Below are positions 1 through 6,400 of a stretch of DNA of 11,869 nt, piece by piece. The position numbers were made by a program, and so were the translations under genes. The notes beneath the pieces were generated by a model that saw only the letters and a program-made list of their open reading frames with translations, was not told the origin of the DNA and did no database searches. Origin of the DNA: Nanobdellota archaeon (lineage in GTDB: Archaea > Nanobdellota > Nanobdellia > Woesearchaeales > JAUYGA01); the NCBI GenBank assembly GCA_030690755.1, contig JAUYGA010000051.1:1-11869 (forward strand). Reading direction: 5' to 3'. Within the stretch, counting starts at the first letter, position 1, and each line of letters begins with the position of its first letter.

Positions 1-43
1 TAAAGAGGTATGAACTGCTTAGCATGTTGTAGAATTGACCTGA

Positions 44-73
44 TGCCGAAACATTCGGCAGCCGTATTTTTTT
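44..73 (+). terminator. Hairpin plus T-run, probable end of an upstream transcript
   Basis: TGCCGA (44-49) pairs with TCGGCA (55-60) across a five-base loop, and a run of seven T follows at 67-73. This would close a transcript entering from the left edge. The window opens with TAA, which could be that gene's stop codon but cannot be proved from here. Confidence 0.45.
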
Positions 74-80
74 CGCAATC

Positions 81-90
81 TTTTTATATC
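81..90 (+). promoter_or_regulatory. TATA box of the parvulin gene (leaderless promoter)
   Basis: The T-rich TATA element TTTTTATATC is centred about 25 bases before the ATG at 111. Archaeal transcription starts about 22-27 bases downstream of the TATA box, so the transcript would begin at or next to that ATG. No Shine-Dalgarno sequence lies in between, which fits a leaderless mRNA. Confidence 0.5.
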
Positions 91-110
91 AAACGCTATG
101 ATTGATGATT

Positions 111-395
111 ATGGTAAGTCAAATCAATGCATCACACATCCTTGTGAAAACAGAGCAGGAAGCAAAAGTCGCGCTTACTGAGATAATGTATCAGAATAAA
201 GCCTTTGAATACGTAGCAAAGGAGAAATCAATTTGTCCTTCTAAGAAAAACGGCGGAAGCCTTGGCTGGTTTGGCAGAGGTCAGATGGTCAGAGAATTTG
301 AGACGGCTTGTTTTAACGGAAAAAAAGGCGATGTTCTCGGTCCTATAAAGACTCAGTTCGGCTGGCATTTGATTAAGATAATGGATGTGAAATAA
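111..395 (+). CDS. Parvulin-type peptidyl-prolyl cis-trans isomerase (PpiC/rotamase)
   Basis: This 94-residue protein is essentially a single parvulin domain, the size of E. coli PpiC. It begins with the family signature NASHILVKTEQEA and continues with the conserved GGSLGWFGRGQMVREFE block and the closing TQFGWHLIKI. The two histidines of the fold (SHIL and WHLIK) and the cysteine of SICPS at the active-site Cys/Asp position are present. The family speeds proline isomerisation in protein folding. No signal peptide or membrane segment is visible, so it is probably cytosolic. Earlier in-frame starts exist (TTG 102, ATG 105), but ATG 111 starts exactly where single-domain parvulins do and fits a leaderless transcript from the TATA box at 81-90. 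It is monocistronic: a T-run follows the stop at once. It has no evident tie to the surface-protein operon, though a folding role for secreted proteins cannot be excluded. Confidence 0.9.
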   Translation: MVSQINASHILVKTEQEAKVALTEIMYQNKAFEYVAKEKSICPSKKNGGSLGWFGRGQMVREFETACFNGKKGDVLGPIKTQFGWHLIKIMDVK

Positions 396-403
396 TTTTT
401 TTT
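396..403 (+). terminator. Oligo-T terminator of the parvulin gene
   Basis: Eight T residues follow the stop codon directly. Archaeal RNA polymerase can terminate at such T-tracts without a hairpin. Confidence 0.5.
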
Positions 404-410
404 GATTTAT

Positions 411-447
411 TGCGCGATTAGAACAGCTTTTGCGCGGTTAAAACAGC
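411..447 (+). promoter_or_regulatory. Tandem 17-base direct repeat just upstream of a TATA box
   Basis: TGCGCGATTAGAACAGC (411-427) and TGCGCGGTTAAAACAGC (431-447) agree at 15 of 17 positions and are spaced exactly 20 bases apart, about two helical turns. They end three bases before the TATA box at 450-460. Two same-face sites at the BRE/upstream position look like binding sites for a regulator of the membrane-protein gene. The bound protein is unknown. Confidence 0.5.
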
Positions 448-449
448 AA

Positions 450-460
450 TTAATATATAG
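450..460 (+). promoter_or_regulatory. TATA box of the VTT membrane-protein gene
   Basis: TTAATATATAG is a good archaeal TATA element. It predicts a start near 480, leaving a leader of about 70 bases before the ATG at 551. The 10-bp palindrome AGATGCATCT (480-489) lies at the predicted start and could be an operator. Confidence 0.45.
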
Positions 461-483
461 TTTAAAATGCAATGCCAACAGAT

Positions 484-522
484 GCATCTACAGGTTGTTC
501 TGAGCATGTTCTGTTTAGATGC
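484..522 (+). repeat. Inverted repeat in the leader of the VTT gene
   Basis: GCATCTA (484-490) pairs with TAGATGC (516-522). The stem continues as CAG (491-493) with CTG (511-513), past a two-base bulge. The left arm overlaps the palindrome at 480-489. It could be an RNA hairpin in the 5' leader or a second operator half. Confidence 0.35.
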
Positions 523-550
523 TTAAAAAAATGAGGTGTAGTTAACTAAC

Positions 551-1240
551 ATGCAAAAAAATAAAGGGGCTAAGCAGCTTATTGAATTGGTGTTATTTGT
601 CCTATTGGTGATAGGCATATGGGTTGCGTCTTATTTTCTTTTCAGAAACATCACTCCATATGAATTCCAGAAGTTTGTGTTGTCATTAGGTATATTTGCG
701 CCTCTTGTTTTTTTAATATTTCAGATAATAGAAATTTTCATCCTGCCAATTCCAGCAGCTTTCCTGACCTCAGGCGCAGGCGCAGCGTTTGGCTTCTACA
801 AAGGGGTTTTATTGGTCGCTCTCGGAACAATGCTCTCGCATAGCTTCGTTTTCTTTCTCACGAGAAGATTCGGAAAACCATTCATACGAAAAGTGCTTTC
901 AAGAAAAACAATAAGAAAATATGAGAATTCCAATGAGACAAAATCAACATATCTCCTTTTCATATCAAGACTCATATTCTTTATCCCATCAAACATAATA
1001 TCGATGTTTGCAGGGCTGACAAATATGGAATATAAGCATTTTTTTGCCGCAACCTTTTTCGGACTTCTTCCCTACATAATTTTTTGGCCTTACATCGGTT
1101 CAGGAGCAGCTCAAGGCAGTCTTAATATCATATCTCTGATAGTCGTAGCGATAATACTGTTTGTCCTGTCAGCTGCGCTCACTTCCATATTCAGGAATCG
1201 CTTGAGAAGGAAGAAACCGAATAAACTGAGAAACAAATAG
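551..1240 (+). CDS. VTT-domain (TVP38/TMEM64, DedA-like) integral membrane protein
   Basis: This 229-residue polytopic membrane protein fits the SNARE-associated/VTT family, whose members are implicated in lipid scrambling or membrane homeostasis. An N-terminal membrane segment (about 10-32) and a second (about 43-62) precede the re-entrant core LPIPAAFLTSGAGAAFGFYKG. Next comes the family segment FFLTRRFGKPF with its basic residues. A second re-entrant half (SRLIFFIPSNIISMFAGL, then GLLPYIIFWPYIGSGA) follows, then a last helix (about 193-215) and a very basic cytoplasmic tail, RNRLRRKKPNKLRNK. ATG 551 is used; GAGGTG at 533-538 is a distant, weak Shine-Dalgarno candidate. The gene ends in TAG, and the codon after next is TAA, so readthrough would add only two residues. 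It converges on the minus-strand gene 19 bases away. The exact substrate cannot be named. Confidence 0.88.
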   Translation: MQKNKGAKQLIELVLFVLLVIGIWVASYFLFRNITPYEFQKFVLSLGIFAPLVFLIFQIIEIFILPIPAAFLTSGAGAAFGFYKGVLLVALGTMLSHSFVFFLTRRFGKPFIRKVLSRKTIRKYENSNETKSTYLLFISRLIFFIPSNIISMFAGLTNMEYKHFFAATFFGLLPYIIFWPYIGSGAAQGSLNIISLIVVAIILFVLSAALTSIFRNRLRRKKPNKLRNK

Positions 1241-1259
1241 TGCTAAACATTGATATGAT

Positions 1260-1658
1260 TCATTCCCGCCAATCGAGTTTTGCTGGTGTTCTGCAATCAT
1301 GAGGGACAATTCCTTCAACATTATAGTGTTCAGTATGTTCTATAGAAAGAATTTTCCTTGGATCCTGGATGCCTGGCTGTCCATCATGGATGTTAGCTTC
1401 CATCCCTGCAAGCATGCCTTGCTCAGTTATTTGATAAAATTCATCCATATTGCAACCTGTCCAAGCTCTTATGTATGAACGGTCTGGATGTATTGCTCCC
1501 AGCTCATACAGTATCTTATAATACTCTAGCCCTTTGAAGTCAGGCTCGGTATTGTTCGACGCGCAGTAATCTAAATATCGTTCCAGATTATCAAATTTTT
1601 CACCTTGGATTATCAGAGGCTAGTCTTTAGTTGTCTGATCAGTTTGCTTCTTAGTCAT
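1260..1658 (-). CDS. Hypothetical protein, reading frame interrupted by an in-frame TAG
   Basis: I do not recognise this family. On the minus strand, ATG at 1658 is preceded by AGGTGG (1668-1663) four bases away, a good Shine-Dalgarno. It reads MTKKQTDQTTKD and then meets TAG at 1622-1620. The same frame stays open for 119 more residues to TGA at 1260. The downstream part looks like real soluble protein: acidic, mixed composition, with stretches such as NLERYLDYCASNN, YYKILYELGAIHPD and a histidine-rich HTEHYNVEGIVPHDC. No ATG, GTG or TTG lies in frame between the TAG and the ATG at 1448, so a conventional start would give only 62 residues and lose most of this sequence. It is either a recent nonsense mutation or an amber codon that is read through. 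It follows the Lrp-like gene on the same strand by 104 bases and may share its transcript. Confidence 0.5.
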
Positions 1659-1762
1659 TTTTCCACCTGTAAATTCACTGATGAACCTTTGAAAAGGGTT
1701 TTTGCTTTTTAATACTTTTTGAAATTTTTAGAAAATTAAGAAATTTAATAATTCAGAAATAT

Positions 1763-2731
1763 TCAGGAGTAATCCATGCTCCATAATGTTGATAAAGAAT
1801 TGACGACAAGGTATGTCTGGATCTCAAGAAGATTTTCATTCTTTGACAATTCGTCAATCATTTTATAGAGAACAAAAGGAGAATCAACGTCAATGAGCAT
1901 TATCAGGCTGTATCTTCCAAAAACCTCATATGAAAATACGACTCTTGAAAATTTTTTTATATCATTCAGTACAGACGCTTCATTTATCTCTTTTGCTTTT
2001 ATTCTCATAGTGAGCATTGCTCTTATCGGCTGAAGCTTTGCAGGTATGTTCACCCATCGCCTTATGCAATTATAGCCAAGAATTATTTTTTTCTCTTTCA
2101 GGATTTTTATCCTTCTATAAACTGACGGTTCGCGCAGGTCTACTTTTTTGCCTATTTCCTTAAGAGTCATTTCAGCATTAGAGTTCAGGCAGCTTAAGAT
2201 TTTCATATCGATTTCGTCAAGCTTTTCAGGTTTAAAAGGTTCATTTTCATAGAAGTATTGCTCCTCTTCAATTATTTTTTTTGTTATCATTGTTTCTGTG
2301 AGTTCTATTTTGTCCTTGAATTTTGTCGCAATATGAGAGACTAAAGTTGAGATTTGTTCAAATGTCGGCACTCTCGCCCTGACAAAATGCGTCGCATCTG
2401 TTCCCGAAATCTGGTACACACTTTCAACAAGAGGTATCATGACAAGATCCTTAACAAGAGAGGAATTATATTTTGGATGCGTGCTTTTGATTGTTATAAC
2501 AACATTAAATATCGGCAGTTTTTGATAATTTAGTGTTGTTCCGAATTTGGCAATCTTGTATTTCTTGAAAGACTTCAGATTTTTCTTGACCTGATTTACT
2601 GGAACAGAAAATTTTTTAGAAAGATATATTGGAGAGATATCTACGAGGATGCCATCAGATTTAATTTGGTTTGAAAAATCTACTGCTTGTTTCAGTTCTT
2701 CTTTGATTTTTTTTTCTTTTCTTTCAGCCAT
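1763..2731 (-). CDS. Tandem Lrp/AsnC-family transcriptional regulator
   Basis: This 322-residue DNA-binding protein is built from two Lrp/AsnC modules. The C-terminal half carries a textbook helix-turn-helix: LDEIDMKILSCLNSNAEM at about 171-188, TLKEIGKKVDLREPSVYRRI, then KEKKIILGYNC. A RAM-type ligand/oligomerisation domain follows, ending near SMDYS. The N-terminal half has a more divergent winged helix (about 10-65, with YLSKKFSVPVNQVKKNLKSF) and a second RAM-like stretch (about 72-160, FNVVITIKSTHPKYNSS to VESVYQISGTDATHFV). Single-module Lrp proteins are about 150 residues, so this is an internal duplication or fusion in which one chain resembles a dimer. The start at 2731 follows a TATA element at 2776-2785 on the minus strand, giving a leader of about 20 bases with no clear Shine-Dalgarno. 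The gene lies divergent to the surface-protein operon across a repeat-rich region, so autoregulation or control of that operon is plausible but not shown. Confidence 0.85.
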   Translation of the reverse strand: MAERKEKKIKEELKQAVDFSNQIKSDGILVDISPIYLSKKFSVPVNQVKKNLKSFKKYKIAKFGTTLNYQKLPIFNVVITIKSTHPKYNSSLVKDLVMIPLVESVYQISGTDATHFVRARVPTFEQISTLVSHIATKFKDKIELTETMITKKIIEEEQYFYENEPFKPEKLDEIDMKILSCLNSNAEMTLKEIGKKVDLREPSVYRRIKILKEKKIILGYNCIRRWVNIPAKLQPIRAMLTMRIKAKEINEASVLNDIKKFSRVVFSYEVFGRYSLIMLIDVDSPFVLYKMIDELSKNENLLEIQTYLVVNSLSTLWSMDYS

Positions 2732-2774
2732 TTTTATAGATAAAAAGTTTATGTTTTCCTAGTTAGTAAAGCAG

Positions 2775-2785
2775 CTTATATAAAT
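2775..2785 (-). promoter_or_regulatory. TATA box of the Lrp-like gene
   Basis: The minus strand reads ATTTATATAAG. The predicted start lies near 2753, about 20 bases before the ATG at 2731. Confidence 0.5.
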
Positions 2786-2812
2786 TTTTTGGGTTATTAA
2801 GTGTTTTTTTCA

Positions 2813-2984
2813 TATTTGACAATAATACTTAAAAAAACAGCATATAAAGCCTTATAAATGCTGTTTTTATGAGAATTTTGGTTAAATTAACTAAAAACGA
2901 TGAACGAAAAAAAGATTTCATAAATTAATTATTTCATCTTTTTATGACAAAAAGATAGTTATTTGGTCATATTATTGTCAAATA
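2813..2984. repeat. 15-bp perfect inverted repeat, arms 142 bases apart
   Basis: TATTTGACAATAATA (2813-2827) recurs as its exact reverse complement TATTATTGTCAAATA (2970-2984). The arms enclose the 2833-2868 palindrome. Both arms may be binding sites of one regulator, for example for looping between divergent promoters. Confidence 0.5.
2833..2868. promoter_or_regulatory. 36-base palindrome carrying TATA-like cores on both strands
   Basis: AAAAACAGCAT (2833-2843) and ATGCTGTTTTT (2858-2868) are perfect 11-bp inverted arms. The 14-base centre contains TATAAA on the plus strand (2843-2848) and TTTATAAGG on the minus strand (2858-2850). It could be an operator for the adjacent Lrp-like regulator combined with weak bidirectional promoter elements. 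Confidence 0.4.
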
Positions 2985-3004
2985 AGCCTTATTTTTAAAA
3001 AAAT

Positions 3005-3037
3005 AATTTTAGACAGAAGCTGTTTTTTTCTAAAATT
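3005..3037. repeat. 9-bp inverted repeat in the divergent region
   Basis: AATTTTAGA (3005-3013) pairs with TCTAAAATT (3029-3037) around a 15-base spacer containing CAGAAGCTG. Its role is unknown; the AT-rich arms make chance more likely than for the 2833-2868 palindrome. Confidence 0.25.
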
Positions 3038-3180
3038 CATATCAAAAAGTAGGTTTCACTTAACAGCAAATTAAATAAAATTAGGAATTCATCAAGGGCC
3101 ATCTAACCAAAATATAAATACTAAATTAACATAGTTAACCTAAGAAAAAGATTTAATAGATATTTTTAGAAATTTTTAGG

Positions 3181-3191
3181 GGTTATATACC
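3181..3191 (+). promoter_or_regulatory. Candidate TATA box for a long operon leader
   Basis: GGTTATATACC is a TATA element followed at once by a second GGGGTTAT copy (3192-3199). It predicts a start near 3213, exactly where a series of inverted repeats begins, and a leader of about 270 bases. A nearer alternative is GGCTATATTAAAT at 3398-3410, which would give a leader of about 50 bases. Sequence alone does not decide between them. Confidence 0.3.
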
Positions 3192-3212
3192 GGGGTTATC
3201 AGATAAAGTGTA

Positions 3213-3403
3213 TGTGGTGTTTGTTTTTAGAACATTAGAAGGAACAGAACACCAAACACCATGAAACACTTATTCCCTGCGATAGAACACGTATTGTATG
3301 CAGCTATAATTTCTTCCACATAAACAGTTAAACAATCAAGCTGCATAAAAAAAAGAAAAAGAGTGGTAAACCGATTTACAGGACAGAACATAGCCTGGGC
3401 TAT
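3213..3403 (+). ncRNA. Possible structured leader or small RNA with several stem-loops
   Basis: Four potential stems lie in a row: TGGTGTTTG (3215-3223) with CAAACACCA (3253-3261), extendable by two G-U pairs; TATGCAGCT (3297-3305) with AGCTGCATA (3339-3347); GTAAA-CCGA-TTTAC (3366-3379); and ATAGCC-TG-GGCTAT (3390-3403). They sit between a TATA box and the operon start. No known riboswitch class is recognised. Confidence 0.3.
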
Positions 3404-3473
3404 ATTAAATGTCGTCTTAAGCAGAGAAGCAGATTAATGTTATGTATTAATTTAACATATCGATTGAATCACA

Positions 3474-3480
3474 GGAGGTG
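3474..3480 (+). promoter_or_regulatory. Strong Shine-Dalgarno that fixes the operon start codon
   Basis: GGAGGTG lies four bases before ATG 3485. The 16 residues that would be added by the earlier ATG at 3437 run through this site and lack protein-like character, so 3485 is the start. Confidence 0.85.
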
Positions 3481-3484
3481 TTTA

Positions 3485-6400
3485 ATGAGTAAGATTTCAG
3501 AAAGCATAGCCGAATCAGAAGCCAGCTCAGTGAAAATAACTAAATTTAAACCAACTGATTCAAAATTTGCTTTTTTATGCGTTTTAATTTTCATAGTGAT
3601 TTTTATCATTGGCGTATCCATCCAAGAGGCAACTGCGGCAATGGAGTCATGCTCAACCCCTGGCGTAAAAAGATGCTACAGCGGAAATGTGGAAAGTTGC
3701 CAGTATTTTTCAGGGCTGAGCCGATACATATGGATGGTTTGGCAGACTTGCGCCAGCGGATGCAATGATGCAACAAAGCAATGTAATGTTGGTGTCTGCA
3801 CTAACGGCCAACTACAATCCCAGTCATGCACATCAAACGGATGCAGCGGCCAGCAAAAAAGAACTTGTTCAGGCGGCCAGTGGGGTTCATGGGGAAGCTG
3901 CGTAAAAAATGATTTATGTTGCGGAGTTTCATGCGGTTCAAATGGTTATTATTGCAGCGATTCTTATTCTGAATATCGCGCATATCGCTGTTCAAGCGGA
4001 AGCTGCAGCTACTCATCATCAAGCAGCCAATATTGTTCTTCAGGATGCGACTCTACAACAGGAAAATGCAAACAGCAAACCTGCAGCGCTGGCTACAAAT
4101 GTCAAAACTCAAATTATGAAGGATATCAAAATTCTGACTGCTCCTGGTCTAATGTAAATTACTGCGGCGCCGGAAGCTGCGGTTCCTGGGGCGCATCTTA
4201 TTGCGGCGGAAATAATGTTGTAAGAGCAAGAACATGCACTGACAAAGGATGCAGTTATTCTCTAAACAGGTGCACTTCAACAACGCGCTCTGAAATAGAA
4301 ACACTTCAGGTTTGCGGAAACAAACTGTGTTCAAATGCGCAATGCGTAAACAGAGTTCCAAATCCTCCTACTCCAACATCTCCCTTAAACGGCCAGTATG
4401 TTAGCACTGTAAATCCAACTTTTTCATGGCAACAAGGTATTGACCCAGACAGCGATGCAATAACCAAAAATCAGCTAGTCGTCACAAGAATCTTGGATAA
4501 TGCCCAGGTCTTAAACAAGGAAATATCTGCCTCAACATCTTACACAATTCAGGCAGGAGTTGACACAACTTGCTGCTCCAACGGACAATACAGATGGAAA
4601 GTCCGCGCGTATGACGGAGAAAAATGGAGCGATTTTAGTTCAGAAAATACTTTCACAATCCAGACAAACAAGGCGCCAAATGCCCCAACTGGTTTAAGGC
4701 CAAATTATGATGAAATTGTCAGCTCATTCACGCCAACATTCACCTGGGATCAGGCAATAGATCCAGAGGGTGATGCAATAACTAAAAACACAATAATCCT
4801 AAGATATGATGACGGCACTCAGATATACACTTATCAAATGAATGCAGGCAATTCTTACACAAGCCAGCTTTCATTATCCAACGGCAGATTTTACAGATGG
4901 CAGGTTTCTGCATACGATGGAAATACTTGGGGCCCATCAGCAGAAGGAAGATTCAAGCTAGATCTCCAGAATCAGGCGCCTAATCCTCCAATTCCTTTAA
5001 GACCAAACACCTACACGGTAGTTCCAACACTTACGCCGGAACTGGAATGGAGACAGGCGATAAATCCTGAAAATGATGCAATCACTCAAAACAAAGTCAT
5101 TGTAAGAGAAAAAGTCGGAATTAAAACTGTTGTCCAGCAGGAATTTTCCGCTAGAACAAATTTCTGGGTTCCTGCCATTACTTTGAGCAACAATGCAGAA
5201 TATGAATGGTGCGTTTATGCATTCGATGGAAAATCATGGAGTTTCAGAAGCGAATGGCAGACATTCAAAACTCAATCGCTCAATCAGGCACCGAATGCTC
5301 CGACACCAATATTTCCAAAAACAACAGACTACTATGTCTATTCTTCAAATCCCACATTTACATGGCAGCAGGCCAGCGACCCTGAGAACGATGCAATTAA
5401 AACAAACAGACTTTACATAAAGGAATGGGTTCCGCTAGGCTCTCCGACAGCCGGAAAAGATGTATTCAATCAGGAAATAAGCGCAAGAGAATCATTTACA
5501 ATACCTGCAGGATACCAATATTGCTGCGCAAACAAGCAGAAATATGTTTGGCAAGTTTTTGCATATGATGGAAGCAGTTACGGCCCAGGATCAGAGCCGC
5601 AGGAATTTGAGCCTTATCTGGATTTTGACAAAGCGCCAATTTCTCCAATCATGATATCTCCGCAAGACAACAGCATAGTTTACAGCCCGCCTAATGTAAA
5701 ATGGAATCCTGCAATTGATCCGGATGGCGATGCAATAACTGATTACAAGATAACTATTTTCAGAATCCGCGATGCCACACAAGTATTCAGCCAGGAATTT
5801 TCTGTATCAACATCATCAACCTCATATCAGCTGCCAGATATGTTTTCCAACAACACTGCATACGAGATCAGAATGACTGCGAAAGCAAATGGAAAATGGG
5901 GGGTAAATTACATAAAAGCAAGATTCACATTTATAAAAATAGATGTTCCTGTATGCAACAATGAATGTTCACCAACTGACAGAAGATGCAGCGCTGACAG
6001 CAATGGAAAACCAGCAACCCAGATGTGCCTGAAAGATGCAAATAATTGCTGGAAATGGTCCTTTCCTGCTTCATGCCCGAGCAATTATGCATGCAATGCG
6101 GGAAATTGTTTTCCGCCAAGCTGCGTTAACGACTGCACAACAGAAGAAGAAAAGATTTGTTCTGGAACAACAGGCTACAAGGTTTGCGCTAAAACAAGCC
6201 AAGGCTGTTTAAAATGGAGCACTGTTGTAAACTGCTTTTTAGATGAGCAATGCAGCAGCACCGGCAGTTGTGTAAAGACAAATACGGGATGCTTATACAA
6301 TAATCCTGCATGCGGTTCTGGCAAAAAATGCATAATGAACCAGTGCATACCAACTAATTTTGAATGCAATCCTGGAAACAACAGAACTTGCTCATACAAT

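Larger units (their letters stand above)
2732..3484. other. Divergent AT-rich intergenic region, about 750 bases
   Basis: No convincing gene is present. It holds the minus-strand promoter of the Lrp-like gene, a 36-base imperfect palindrome (2833-2868), a 15-bp inverted repeat with widely spaced arms (2813-2827 and 2970-2984), a 9-bp inverted repeat (3005-3013 and 3029-3037), several TATA-like elements facing right (near 3110-3118, 3183-3190, 3399-3407) and, from about 3213, leader-like sequence with four possible stem-loops before the operon start at 3485. Confidence 0.6.

Noticed and set aside
10..105. A short frame from ATG 10 near the left edge
   Set aside because: AGAGGT abuts the ATG with no spacing, and the frame runs through a terminator hairpin and the parvulin TATA box.
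1260..1448. A complete 62-residue gene starting at ATG 1448
   Set aside because: No Shine-Dalgarno precedes it, and protein-like sequence continues upstream in the same frame to codon 14 of the interrupted gene.
3437..3484. Earlier ATG at 3437 as start of the protease gene
   Set aside because: It has no Shine-Dalgarno and its 16 extra codons run through the strong GGAGGTG site that serves ATG 3485, which also places the signal peptide correctly.
3838..3905. Thrombospondin type 1-like module in the protease (GGQWGSWGSC)
   Set aside because: The WGSWGSC stretch resembles a TSP1 start, but the cysteine pattern after it does not follow the domain, so I keep it as generic Cys-rich sequence.
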